Below are positions 33,033-44,982 of a DNA stretch of 64,000 nt, in pieces (the first letter of the stretch is position 1; every line of letters starts with the position of its first letter). Made by a program: the position numbers and the translations under genes. This stretch comes from Pyrenochaeta sp. MPI-SDFR-AT-0127 (Eukaryota; Ascomycota; Dothideomycetes; Pleosporales; Cucurbitariaceae), in the NCBI GenBank assembly GCA_020747015.1, contig JAGTJM010000091.1:47500-111499 (forward strand). Reading direction: 5' to 3'. The notes below the pieces were generated by a model. It searched no databases, was not told the origin of the DNA, and worked only from the letters and a program-made list of their open reading frames with translations.

Positions 33033-34922
33033 TCAGTATTCGCGAGCAGTAACAGCCCTCGTGGCAATGCCCTCGATTCTCTTCCTATACATTCTCATCT
33101 GGTGCTTCAACGGATCTCCGTACACTACTTTGCGTAGCATTTCGTCATCCACTGTGACGGCTTCGACATCTTCTTCGCATCTGCTTGCGACTTTCTGGCG
33201 CAGGATGACTAGTCTGCCTGCCGGTGATAGTGTGCAAAGCGGAATGGGCCATGCAGGCTGCGTTGAGCAAGTAGAAGTCGAGTTGGCGGTGGTGTTGGTT
33301 TGAAGGGATGTTTTGGATGGTCTGGTCAGTCGAGGAGCCAGAGCAGTCTTGTACTTGGACTTTGGCGGGCTAGAGGCTATTGGTTGGCTGAGGTTAAGTT
33401 TGGACATTGACGTTATCGTCGAGGCAATAGCGGAGGCAGTGGGCGCTGGACTGGCGTAGAGTCTCAGTAAGCTTCTGACTACTTGCTTGTCCGCTCGGGG
33501 CACTGGATCACCCTCGTTGATGAATGCGTAGAAGAGGCTCTTCCTGTGTCTCTTGTCTTCTGACTTCTTCAGCGGGCGCAGACTGACGGGTGGCGCCCCA
33601 AAAGTGACGCAATGTACACGCTTGAAGAAACTTGTTAGGTAGTTGAGTTCTGACTCGATCTTCGTACTCATCATGTGCGCATACAATAGCGCAGCGACAG
33701 CACCGCCAGCGGAGTGTCCAGTGATGAGCAAACTGCAATTTGAGCGCGCAGGATTCTCTTGCAAAAGTACGCGTAGACGATCGGCCACCGGTTTGACCAT
33801 CTTCTTCGCAACATAGAGGAATCCCGCATGACACAGATTTGTTGGGTCGTCAAGGAAATTTCCTGGGCTGTTTGGGGCGGAGTTGTAATTCACAGCCCAG
33901 TCCATGAAGGTCTGACTTCCACGAATGGCGAATACAATGGTGTTCAAATCCTCGACCGGCACAGACTTCAAAACCATTGCTTTCGTGCCGCTGCGCCAGT
34001 CGGACGGGATATGCGTTTCTGTCTCACGCGACTTGGAGCCTGGTGGTGTGTATACTCGCTCAGAATACGTTGCTGCTAAGCAAAGCAGAGGGTATGTCGG
34101 TATATAGACTTTGAAGGGTGGAAGATGTGGCGGTAGTCGCGAGTTTGAGTACAGCCAAACTTTCGAGAAGTGGTTTGATCCTTTATCCCCACCCAGCATC
34201 GGATACACATCGTTTGGCGCCTGTCCTCTGGAGGCTTCTGGTGGCGGACTTGAGTTTGGCGACTGCTGTAATTGATCATTGTAGATCATGAGATCCTGCT
34301 CTTTCCCGCTAAAACGCTCGTCATCGATACTGGTCATGACTGAATCGAATTTCGAGCTGATGATATCGCAAAGTGCCGCTCCCTTACACAGAGTCTGCAT
34401 GCTCTTCATGGCGACTGCGTGTGAAGGTCGCTCAATGTAATTGGTCGTCAACTTCGTTACGCTCTTCCCTGCGCCATCTCGCAGATCAGCGTAAGATTTG
34501 GCGGCCATGCGGTCCAGTCTATCCCATTGTTCTTTGAACGGCCCTTCGTCACGAGACTTTTGGGGCGGAGGGGAAGCGTAGCGTATTGCTGATTGGCTGG
34601 CCTGGGGCGCAACAGGGTGCATGAGAGGCTGTCCATGCTGGGGCGAGTATTGAGGCATTCGGCCATATATAGGATGCTGAGGCGGGCTTGCGGGATAGCC
34701 CGGATAACTTGGTGGTGACCGTGCGGGGTTCGCAGTGTAAGGTTGCTGTATAGATTGCACCGGAGGCGCGTAAGCTTGAAGGTATAAGTTTGGTGCTGAA
34801 GGCGAAACGTGCGGCTTCCGGGAGGATGATCTTTGCTTTGAACTTTTGGACGATGTATGCGAAGATTTCTTCCTGCTCCTTCGCTCTCGCTCTCGCTCCA
34901 GATCGGCGGGATGTTGCGCCAT
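33033..34922 (-). CDS. Class 3 lipase-domain protein (alpha/beta hydrolase)
   Basis: Intronless 629-residue protein with a lipase class 3 (PF01764) domain. Residues 1-140 are low-complexity: a charged/Ser start ('RERERRSRKKSSHTSSKSSK') and then a Pro/Tyr/Gln-rich stretch. The lipase core begins near 'TIVFAIRGSQTFMDW' (oxyanion region) and contains the nucleophile elbow 'ITGHSAGG', placing the catalytic Ser at residue 404; 'RVHCVTFGAPPVS' supplies the usual following strand. An N-P-rich C-terminal tail of ~130 residues follows the domain. There is no signal peptide, so it is probably an intracellular, peripheral lipid hydrolase. Substrate unknown; similar fungal proteins with long disordered N-termini are mostly uncharacterised. 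Confidence 0.9.
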   Translation of the reverse strand: MAQHPADLERERERRSRKKSSHTSSKSSKQRSSSRKPHVSPSAPNLYLQAYAPPVQSIQQPYTANPARSPPSYPGYPASPPQHPIYGRMPQYSPQHGQPLMHPVAPQASQSAIRYASPPPQKSRDEGPFKEQWDRLDRMAAKSYADLRDGAGKSVTKLTTNYIERPSHAVAMKSMQTLCKGAALCDIISSKFDSVMTSIDDERFSGKEQDLMIYNDQLQQSPNSSPPPEASRGQAPNDVYPMLGGDKGSNHFSKVWLYSNSRLPPHLPPFKVYIPTYPLLCLAATYSERVYTPPGSKSRETETHIPSDWRSGTKAMVLKSVPVEDLNTIVFAIRGSQTFMDWAVNYNSAPNSPGNFLDDPTNLCHAGFLYVAKKMVKPVADRLRVLLQENPARSNCSLLITGHSAGGAVAALLYAHMMSTKIESELNYLTSFFKRVHCVTFGAPPVSLRPLKKSEDKRHRKSLFYAFINEGDPVPRADKQVVRSLLRLYASPAPTASAIASTITSMSKLNLSQPIASSPPKSKYKTALAPRLTRPSKTSLQTNTTANSTSTCSTQPAWPIPLCTLSPAGRLVILRQKVASRCEEDVEAVTVDDEMLRKVVYGDPLKHQMRMYRKRIEGIATRAVTAREY

Positions 34923-35998
34923 TGTTCAATCCAGTCCTCTATGTAACGGACAAGACTTGAAGTCGGTGGAAAGTTCGGTGTATCTCGAAAACAAAAGCCT
35001 CTTCAAGGTTCTGTTAGTGCGCTAATCGTCGTCGTCGTCCTGTTCTCGTCGCAGGCAAGGATCCAGTCATAGCCGCTGTCGCGCAATCGAGCCTGGCATG
35101 GGGATTTTGGGGCCTGGGTCCAGCTTGTCCCGGATGCAGCGTTCGGCAGTCCGACAGCAGAATCGACAATGGTGTCGTGAAACACACAAAGCGAATATGA
35201 AAGGCTGAAAGGCAGCAGTGGTTGTTGGCGGTGTCGACGGCGAGGCCGGACAGGCCCTTAAAGATGTATGCTGTGGGTGCGTCCTTTGGCCTGTGACAAG
35301 CGGCGCATAGCCACCACGCGCACCTTCCCACTGGATCGGTTGCGATTCCCTGCTAGAACAAAACTGGCCACACTAGCTACGTGTCGTCTTGATTGGGTAA
35401 TCGTTGTCTTGGCAGCTGTTTGAAAGTGCCGTGCGAATGACCATTCAGCTCTGGGCAGGCACACGCTTGGAAGGATGAATTCTTGCTACTGTAGAGCTCT
35501 CTACACTTGTCTGAGACACTTGGGCATGTCAGGCGCAGGATCATAGCATCCTTTGCGGCTCTTTGATAGTGCGTGCTGGAAGAGTTCCCGTGTTGCTATT
35601 TTCGTCTGTCGGTTCCTGAACGCGAATCATTTCCTGTTTTTTACAAGTCATCGCTGGCATCGATGATCGAGCCATTTGCCACTGCTCAGCAGCGTTCTCC
35701 GCGGCTTTGAGGCTTCCGGCAAACCCATACGACGACTTGCTGGTGCGAACATTTTCCTCATCTCATATGCCTGATAGATGCACGTTGAGACTGCGGACAA
35801 GAACGATATGTAAAGCATAAAATACTTTTTGATTATTTGAAATTCCGTTTGCTATCTGCTATTTGATCCTACACTACGCTACCTAGGTATCTTTTCGACT
35901 CTATGTAAGAGAATCATGACTATCATAACTCGTCAGTCAGTGGACACAAGAAGAGCGTCTTGTTGTCAAAGTGAAACAAAGACGCAACACATCACGCT
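34923..35998. other. Intergenic 1.1 kb
   Basis: Promoter side of the lipase gene and 3' flank of the catalase-peroxidase gene. No gene, RNA or repeat was recognised. Confidence 0.4.
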
Positions 35999-38381
35999 CT
36001 AGAGGCGAGGTTTGTTCGGAACACTCGATGTACCACTCACCGACTTGGCCTTGATATCGAAACGGTCGTTGTTCATGACCTTGTCCCATGCAGCCACAAA
36101 GTCCTTGGTGAACTTCTCGCCGTTATCCGGTTGTGCGTAGATCTCAGCAATGGCGCGGAGCTCTGGGTGGGAGCCAATGATGAGATCATGGCGTGTGGCA
36201 GTCCATTTCTTCTGGCCCGACTTGCGGTCGACACCCTCATACTGCTCTGGTGGGCTGCTGGAGTCAGCTGCCTTCCACGAGGTGTTGGTATCAAGAAGGT
36301 TGACAAAGAAGTCGTTGGTGAGCTGGCCAGGGCGCTTGGTGAAGATGCCGTGCGACGAGCCATCCCAGTTGGCGTTCAGTGCACGCAGACCACCGGTGAG
36401 GACAACCCACTCGGGAGCGGTGAGGCGGAGGAGGTGGGCCTTGTCGACATCCAACTGCTCAGTGCGGACACGCTCTGTGCCTTTGCCGTAGTTACGGAAA
36501 CCGTCAGTGACAGGCTCGAGGTGCTCGAAGGACTGTGCATCGGTCTGCTCCTGGGTGGCGTCGGTACGGCCTGGAGTGAAGGGAACGGAGGTGCCGGCAG
36601 CCTTCTCAAGCGCAGCAACACCCGCCAAGACGATCAAGTCGGCCAAAGACACCTTCTTGCTGGACTTGGACTGGATACCCTCGAGCGCCTTGAGGACCTC
36701 AGCAAGCTCCTGGGGGTTGTTGACCTTCCAGTCCTTCTGTGGAGAGAGGCGAATGCGGGCGCCATTGGCACCGCCACGCTTATCGCTACCACGGAAAGAA
36801 GCTGCAGAAGCCCATGCGGTTCGGATGAGCCTGGCAGGCTCAATGCCGGCATTGAGGATCTCCTTCTTCAAGCTGGCGATATCAGACTCGCCAATAACCT
36901 CACCCTGAGCCTCGGGCACAGGGTCTTCCCAGAGGAGCACCTCCTTGGGGATCTCAGGACCAATCCACCTTGATCGGGGGCCCATATCACGGTGAAGAAG
37001 CTTGAACCAGGCGCGAATGAAAGCATCGTGGAGCTCCTCGGGATGATCGAGCCAGCGACGAGTGATCTTCTCGAAGCCGGGATCCATGCGCATTGACAAA
37101 TCAGTAGTCAACATTCTTGGCTTGTGCTTCTTGTTCTGATCATAGGCATCGGGAATGATCTCGTCAGTGGTCTTAGCAACGTACTGGTTGGCACCAGCGG
37201 GGCTCTTCTCCAGCTCCCACTCGTACTTGTAGAGGTACTCGAGGTACTTGTTGCTCCACTTGGTGGGTGTTCCAGTCCATGTGACCTCCAAGCCAGAGGT
37301 GATGGTATCGGGGCCCTTGCCTGTGCCGTGCTTGTTGGTCCAGCCAAAGCCCTGCTCAGCGAGATCGGCGCCGTTGGGGTCTGGTCCAGTGTTCTCAGAA
37401 GGAGCAGCACCGTGGGTCTTGCCGAAAGAGTGACCACCAATGATGAGAGCGGCAGTCTCCTCGTCGTTCATGGCCATGCGGCCGAAGGTTGTGCGAATGT
37501 CTCGTGCGGCCGCAACTGGATCAGGGACACCATCGGGGCCTATGAGTGTCAGATAACTGAAGAGCTTTTATATATAAATCAAGAAAACTCACCCTCTGGG
37601 TTCACGTAGATGAGACCCATATGTGCAGCAGCCAATGGCTTCTCGAGGTCTCGTGAATGGATGTCCTTGTGGCTCCGTTTGTGCTCGTCACCGTCAACGA
37701 CACCCTGGCCTGAGACGCCCTTGTTGCCGTCTGAGTAACGGACATCATTGCCTAGCCACTCAGTCTCACCACCCCAGTAGACGGACTCGTCAGACTGGAA
37801 TGTGTCGGCACGTCCACCGGCGAAACCGAAAGTCTCGCAGCCCATGGACTCAAGGGCAACGTTGCCAGTCAAGAGCATAAGATCGGCCCATGAGATCTTG
37901 TTGCCATACTTCTGCTTAATGGGCCAGAGTAGGCGACGAGCCTTGTCAAGAGAGACGTTGTCAGGCCAAGCGTTGAGAGGGGCAAAGCGCTGCTGGCCAT
38001 CACCACCGCCACCACGGCCGTCTGAGACGCGGTAAGTTCCGGCCGAGTGCCATGCCATGCGGACGCTGTCAAACATGTCAACTGTCAAGCTTCTGTGTTG
38101 GAATTGACAGGTCAAACTTACAAGAGACCACCGTAATGGCCAAAGTCGGCAGGCCACCACTCTTGTGAGTCTGTCATCAAAGCATTGAGGTCCTTCTTCA
38201 ACGCGGCATAGTCCAGCTTCTTGAACTCCTCAGCGTAGTTGAAATCAGCACCGAGGGGGTTCTGTCTTGGGTCATGCTGGCGGAGAATGTTTGTCTTGAG
38301 CTCATTTGGCCACCAGTCCGAGGACCTGGTGCCGCCGCCCGCGACGTTTGCCGTCTTCATGGGACACTCGCCTGAAGACAT
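35999..38381 (-). CDS. katG: Catalase-peroxidase
   Basis: Haem enzyme of 757 residues that removes H2O2 by both catalase and peroxidase cycles. Exons 38381-38122, 38065-37593 and 37539-35999 join in phase. The distal pocket is 'VRMAWHSAGTYR' with Arg89, Trp92 and His93; Trp92 belongs to the Met-Tyr-Trp adduct and the Tyr lies in 'LIYVNPEG'. The proximal haem ligand is His281 in 'IGGHSFGKTHGA'. The second, degenerate peroxidase-like half follows ('VSLADLIVLAGVAALEKAAG'). There is no signal peptide, so it belongs to the intracellular (KatG1) group of ascomycetes, genes classically thought to derive from bacterial transfer. It is divergent from the alcohol dehydrogenase gene across 1.15 kb. Confidence 0.97.
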
Positions 38382-39531
38382 GATGAATGCTGTAGTCGTG
38401 TGTTGTTTTGGTAGATGGTAGGAGGACAAGCAGCAATTACCACGTCGAAGCAGCAAGGAGGTATAAGTAGCGGGGCATTCATAAGCACGAACATCTGGCC
38501 ATCCACTCGCTCGCTGTTTGCCCCTCCCACATTATGCACCGAGCTCCGCATCCGTTAGCTCGATTCCGACTAGGATCACGGCCAATCCCCACCCCACTAT
38601 TGCGTCTTTGGTCGTCCGAATGCTTCACACCAGGCCACGGCATATTGGACCCGAAAGTCTCAGTCGTGCAATGTCTCCTGCTCTGCACCATTGTGCTTTC
38701 AGATACACGCAGCCTCGTCGGCTGTGGCTTTGAACAGGCTCATACTCGTACCTGCTGGGGGCCTGTCAAAAAGGGACCCCGCGATCGCCATGGCGGAACC
38801 GCTGGCAGAACCACATTCTTTGATCAAACCTCTTTCCTGTGATTCGCCAGAACCATCCCTGTCTTGGCAATTTCGATCGGCGCGAAAACACGTGACGCCA
38901 ATAGCACCGAGGTTTATTGCCCTAACGGGCAGAACAGGAATCTGTGGCGGCAACTGGCGGTCTTGATGTCTTCGATGCGGCCCAGGCGCGGTTTTCTTTT
39001 GTCAGCGTGTAACGGTCTCGCCCTATACGCGTCCATCAGGCCATCAGGGTGACAGCGTCAAGCCCCAGGTATACTTCACCCAATGTTTCGCTCCACATTC
39101 CGATCAGCTCACCCCACGTCTGTGTGCTGACACCCCACATTCACCGCTGTTCTGGGCATCACCGCCCTCTGCATGACATACTTGGGGAGCAGCTCTCTGT
39201 CTCCAATCCCAGCAAGCACGTGATGTGCGGAGGACCACTGTGAGAGATTGCTGGCAACGACTCTTGCGTGCTGAATCGGCTCGATGACGTCCCCTTGAAT
39301 GCACAATTCCTTCAAAGCCGAGGTTTATCCTTCCGCGGAAAGAACCCGCCCCGTTACTTTATACGACGCGCCTCCTTCATAGTTTGAGCAAAGCTCGAGT
39401 TGCAAGAGCCAAGTCGTTGCTTTCATGTAGTGGATGGAGGGGTATATTTACAAAACAACTCTAGTTTCCTTCATGTTGTCTTGCCATGTCCAGTGTCTCC
39501 TCTTTGCGCATTAAATCTCCTGCATAGTACC
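38382..39531. promoter_or_regulatory. 1.15-kb divergent region between katG and alcohol dehydrogenase
   Basis: This region must carry both promoters. ORFs here (up to 102 codons) show no domain. No precise binding site was assigned. Confidence 0.4.
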
Positions 39532-40788
39532 ATGGCGAGTGACAAAGTAGTACCGCAGACATTTGACATCCCAAAGACTTGCAAGGGCGGCGTCGTGGTC
39601 AATGAGGGACCCGACTTCTACGTCGAGGTGCAAGACCTCCCCGTGCCTGAGCCAGGTACATCACCAGCCACTTACCACACTCATAACATCTACAATGGCT
39701 GATTATATCCTACAGGCCCTACCGAAGTCCTCATCAGGCTCAATGCGACCGGTATATGCCACTCAGATCTCCACTTCATGTTGAACGATTGGGCGCTCCC
39801 GAAGATGTCAGTCTTTGGTACAAAATGTGCTGGACATGAAGGCGCAGGAGTCATTGTCAAGGTTGGCGACCAAGTCAAGACACTACAGCCTGGTATGCGA
39901 GCTGGCTATAAGGTAGGATGACTGTCTTTTTATGGGGCGCATGATGATCCCCTGATTGCAGCAAGGTGTCTGCCTTGCTGAATAGGTACTAACATCTTCC
40001 AGCCTGTCCAGGATACCTGTGGCGCCTGCGAACTTTGTCGAAATGGTAACGAGTGTTATTGTGCAAAAGCAGTTTCTACTGGCCTCATGGTCGACGGATC
40101 ATATAAACAGTACATCATCTCGCCTGAGCGATACACAACCCTCATCCCAGATGGGGTGAATGATTACATTGCTGGCCCGATCATGTGCTCCGCATCAACA
40201 ATCTACACTTCGATCAAGGAGTCAGGGTTAAGGCCAGGTGATTGGGCCGTCTTCCCCGGGGGTGGTGGCGGCGTGGGAATTCAAGGTGTCCAGCTTGCAA
40301 AGGCCATGGGGTTACGGGCGGTAGCCATTGATACTGGTGACGACAAGAAGGCGCTCTGCGTCGATACTGCCGGCGCAGAACACTTCATCGACTTCAAGAA
40401 GGTCGACAACGTTGCCAATGAGGTCATTAACCTTTGTGATGGTATTGGTGCACATGGTGTATTCGTCACCGCTGTGCAGAGCTATCCATCTTCGATATCC
40501 TACCTCGGAGGACGCGTCGGCGGTAAGGTCATGTGCATTGGTCTACCACCAGCAGGCACCCTGCATATCGATGTTGACCCAAGTCAAATGTGCTTCCGGA
40601 AACAGAGTGTACACGGCACACTCGTTAGTAGTATGGCGGATGTCGACAAGACACTTGACTTTGCAAAACGCGGCCTATTGAAGCCCATATACACCGTGTA
40701 TCCCCTGAGCAAATTCAATGAGGCAGTTCAGAAGCTGAAGAGAGGGGAGATTGCTGGCAGGGCAGTCGTAGATTTCAACCAGGAGTAG
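39532..40788 (+). CDS. Zinc-dependent alcohol dehydrogenase (ADH1-like)
   Basis: Cytosolic medium-chain ADH of 368 residues that interconverts alcohols and aldehydes with NAD(H). Exons 39532-39655, 39716-39912 and 40003-40788; the second intron carries a perfect TACTAAC branch point just before its acceptor. Catalytic-zinc ligands are Cys56 in 'TGICHSDLH', His82 in 'CAGHEGAG' and Cys169 in 'GPIMCSAS'; the structural zinc site is 'DTCGACELCRNGNEC' (Cys113, 116, 119 and 125 or 127). The cofactor loop is 'GGGGGVGIQGVQLAKAMG', with an acidic residue after the next strand ('AIDTGDDKK') indicating NAD preference. Length and motifs match fungal ADH1/ADH3-type enzymes, but without a mitochondrial presequence. 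Confidence 0.95.
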
Positions 40789-41124
40789 ACGCAGCTTGGA
40801 GTGCCCATCGTGGAAATGCCACAACGTTGGTTGTCCAGAGACAATATGTCTGCAACTTACTTGACCAGCTTGAAATCTAAGAACCATTTGCATCCCAAAC
40901 CATGATGTCGATCGTGATGTGATGAGGATCCTCTCCACAAGTCATCTCGTTTTGCGGACCTCCGCATTACTACTGTAGGTGCACAGACCAGTTTGCTGTG
41001 TTTGTCTCATCAACCCTCAGCCCTACGTATTTGAACACGCTCATATAGCTTTCGATCTAATCAACTTACGGAATGAGCGCCTAGAGAATGCGCTCGAGAT
41101 CGCTCCGAAACATACATCAAGGGG
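40789..41124. promoter_or_regulatory. Leader and promoter region of the CLC gene
   Basis: 336 bp between the ADH stop and the CLC start; it must contain the ADH 3' end and the CLC promoter. No specific site was recognised. Confidence 0.35.
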
Positions 41125-44020
41125 ATGTCCAGCTCGTCATCCCGCCAGTCCCCGCTTGGACGCGCTGAAGCATCGTCAAGCCGCATATCGAACGGAAAGC
41201 AGCCAGCAGTGGAGGACGACCATAGCGATGAAGAGGCACTTTTGGCAGACGATCCGCTAGATCGTGATCTACCAGAGCAGTGTGTAGCAATCGCTTCCTT
41301 ACCAGCTATCAGGTCACTTACAGGTTAGCTAGATTATCTTTCAAGCGCAAATCCAAAGCGACCACATCTTCCTTCGGGCTCCCCAGCTTCCTCTCGTCGC
41401 CGCTCGGAAATTCCAGCAACCGGGCCTCGCCGCTCCCTCGATCTCCAAATGCAAGACTGCAACAGCTTCGCAATAGCCCCCGTCCAAACGACTCTACAGA
41501 ACTCATCTTGAACTACCTCGATACACCTGGGAACGCTGGCGATCACCTACAGGATACCAAAGATGCAACTGGGCTGGATTGGTACGTCGAAGGCCCTGGG
41601 CGACGAGTCGGCTACGACGATTTGACAGCGATTGATTGGATTTTCGAGTATGCGAAGGAACGGCAGAGGTTACGTTATCTATATACTGGCACAAGTGGGA
41701 TTCTTGGGCATTTGAAACAACTCGCGGATGCCAGTCAAGTGTGGATTATATTGGTCGCTGCTGGCATTCTGAGTGGCGGTATCGCGGCATTCATTGATGT
41801 AGCGAGTGACTGGCTTGCAGATCTCAAGACAGGATACTGCAGTAATATCGATGGAGATGGGAGGTTCTATCTGAACAAAGGATTCTGCTGCTGGGGGATC
41901 GAAGAGTCGCAAGAGTGTCATGATTGGGATTCGTGGGGTGGAGCGATGGGGATTTCAAGTACGGGCGGACGATGGGTTGTAGAGTACATATTCTTCGTGT
42001 TACTTTCGGTGAGTGGCATCTGAAGAAACCTGAGATGGGAGTGCTAACATTGGATAGGTACTGCTCGCTGCTTGTGCTAGCCTTTTGGTGCGCGAGTTCT
42101 CGCCGTACGCAAAACATAGCGGTATACCTGAGATCAAGACGGTTTTGGGTGGGTTCGTTATTCGCCATTTCCTTGGTGGCTGGACTTTGGTCACCAAGAC
42201 CCTCGGTCTGGTGAGATGGTGATATCAATTTGCATTCACACGTTGCTAATAGTTTGCAGTGCCTTGCAGTGGCATCAGGTCTTTGGCTAGGCAAGGAAGG
42301 TCCACTTGTCCATGTAGCATGCTGCTCAGCCAATCTGTTCATGAAACTATTCAGCAACGTTAATGGCAATGAAGGTGAGCATGCTTCTACTCCAGCTATC
42401 GACCATAACTAACACGTGTCAGCACGAAAGCGAGAAGTCCTCTCTGCAGCAGCCGCAGCAGGCATCTCTGTTGCTTTCGGCGCTCCTGTTGGAGGTGTTC
42501 TCTTCTCCCTCGAGCAGCTATCGTACTACTTCCCAGACAAGACCATGTGGAGTAGCTTCGTATGTGCTATGGTTGCAGCTGTCACACTACAAGCTTGTAA
42601 CCCTTTCCGCACTGGGAAGTTGGTGTTATACCAAGTCACATACCACAGTGGATGGCACGATTTCGAACTATTACCTTTCGCCTTCCTCGGCATCCTGGGT
42701 GGCTTGTTTGGTGGCCTCTTCATCAAGCTCAACATGGGAGTTGCCGAATGGCGAAAGAACAGGACATACCTTAAAGGACCTGTGACTGAGGTGGTCATTG
42801 TGTCCTTTGTCACGGCATTGATTAATTATCCTATCAAGTTCATGCGAGCCCAGGCTTCTGAACTTGTGCATATTCTTTTCGCAGAGTGTGCAGACCTGAC
42901 AGAAGATACCCTCGGGCTCTGCAAGTCTGGGAAAGCGAACACTGGCGTCGTCGCCCTTCTCCTCATCTCCGCAGGCCTTGGTATTGTTCTCTCGAGTTTC
43001 ACATTTGGCCTTCAAATACCCGCTGGTATCATCTTACCTTCAATGGCCATAGGCGGCCTCTTTGGTCGTGCTGTTGGACTCAGTGTCGAGGTCTTCCAGC
43101 AATCTTGGCCTTCCCTCTTCGTCTTTGGATCTTGCGAACCAGACGTTGCCTGCGTAACACCAGGAACATATGCCATTGTTGGTGCTGCTTCTGCTTTGGC
43201 TGGAACTACTCGCATGACTGTATCCATTGTCGTCATCATGTTTGAGCTTACAGGAGCGCTCACGTACGTTCTTCCCATTATGATAGCTGTCATGATCAGT
43301 AAGTGGATTGGCGACGCCATTTCACCACACGGCATCTATGAATCTTGGATCCACTTCAAAGGGTACCCCTTTCTCGACAATCGCGACGACAATGGTAGCT
43401 CAATACCCGACGTCAGCGCGGCGCACGTAATGACCCGGATCGAAGACCTAACCGCCATCACCGCGACAGGCCACACAATCGACTCCCTTCGCAAAATGCT
43501 TGCCGAACACCGGTTTCGAGGGTTTCCAGTCATTGATAACTCACGCGACGCACTGCTACTCGGCTACATATCCCGCACTGAACTCCAATTCGCACTGCAG
43601 GCTGCCCTTACACCACCACGCAATCTCTCGGATGAGACTGAAGCGTACTTCTCCCATCAACCGCTGTCTGACCCAACCACATCGCTCGATCTGCGGCCGT
43701 GGATGGACCAGACGCCAATCACTCTAAATGCAAAAGCATCATTTCAACTCACAGTGTCGATGTTCCAGAAACTGGGGCTACGCTACGTTCTTTTCACTGA
43801 CCGCGGCATGCTCAACGGCCTGCTCACGAAGAAAGACGTATGGTACGTTATGAACGGCATAGACGAAGAGCGTGAAGAAGGGGGAGCAGGCGTGGGTGTG
43901 AGCAGAGGTGGGCTGAGGGAAGAGCAAGATGACGATGATGGAGAGAGTGAGGAGCGAGGTTTGTTGGGAACGCCCGAGGAAGAGCAGGATAGCTTTATTG
44001 GCGGTGAAAGGGATAGATAG
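41125..44020 (+). CDS. CLC-family chloride channel/transporter with C-terminal CBS domains
   Basis: Membrane protein of 901 residues, probably vacuolar or endosomal, moving Cl-. Exons 41125-41279, 41324-42008, 42058-42210, 42260-42374, 42423-44020, all in phase; the first intron is only 44 bp. After a ~190-residue polar N-terminus the CLC core shows 'HSGIPEIKTVLGGF' (Cl- pore helix), 'GKEGPLVH' with the gating Glu344, and 'VAFGAPVGGVLFSLEQL'. At Gln401 the second residue of the usual SLEE pair, the proton glutamate of exchangers, is Gln. Two CBS domains follow ('AAHVMTRIEDLTAI' and 'TDRGMLNGLLTKKDVW'), then an acidic tail. Whether it is a channel or a weakly coupled exchanger cannot be decided from the sequence. 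Confidence 0.95.
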
Positions 44021-44982
44021 TAGAATGTGGAAGTTTGGGCGCTAGATAGCCTCGCAAGTGCGCCTTTTTAGATCAGTTTGTCGCAATGACCAGGGTGTAG
44101 GGCTGCCCCGCGCTCATCCTGTAAGCGCATAAGCGTGAGAATACCAAGCTATTGTTTGACAGTTGCGTGGGAACCATTGCATGTGAAGACGGGATGGTGT
44201 TGTTGAGGATCGCCGCGGAACACGCTGGATTGAGTTTACGCGTGGCTGAAATGCCGCGGTGCCGGTCCATTCTGCGACCTTAGCTGGACGCAACAGCCTC
44301 GTTGGACGCTGCACTCACGTCACTCTCGAAAGTTACCAAATCCCCGCAAATGCCATGGACTGGGCCGGGAGATGGCCACACAATATTGCGGAGGAGGTGC
44401 GGAGCTGCACGTAATCCTTCACAATACAGCAGGCAGAAATTTCAATACAGTGATCAAGCGCCTCGACGCCTCGGACCCATTCACTCCTGGTCAGTCTCAC
44501 TGCGCGGAGCAGGGAAGCTGCTCTGGAACGGTTGAGGAGCTCCCCTCTTTCTTACAGCCTCAACGCCTCCTTCACTCCTATCTGGCACGTTCTTTAGAAA
44601 ACGACAGTATCTTGCCGTGGGCGAGGTAGGCACGTCTCCACTGAGGCTGCCTTTCTTCTGATAGCCTCTCCTCAACTGCTTGCATTGTAGGTACGCTCTG
44701 CTCGAATGACACCCAACCCCCTCCTCTGTGACACCTATTTTTCTTTCCATCTCGTGGTTTCATGACCAAAGCGCACCAATCGTCAGGTTTCACTTGCCCC
44801 TGTGGCCCAACAATATAAATTCATCTTCAATCACTGACGACATTCCTGCTGTGACAGACGTTTACGCCAACAACATCCAACCCACAGCTGACAAGACACA
44901 CGACCGATTCTACCTCGACGGATTTTCGGATTCCGTCGCTCTCACCTCTTTCACCGTTCTCGAACATATAGCCAATGCCACG
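44021..44982. other. Promoter/5' leader region of the AMPK1-CBM gene
   Basis: 0.96 kb with pyrimidine-rich runs toward the 3' side. No gene was found; an upstream in-frame extension from 44728 lacks family similarity and is read as 5' UTR. Confidence 0.4.

Noticed and set aside
36131..36973. 280-codon plus-strand frame across katG
   Set aside because: Shadow of the katG coding strand, whose codon bias opens an antisense frame.
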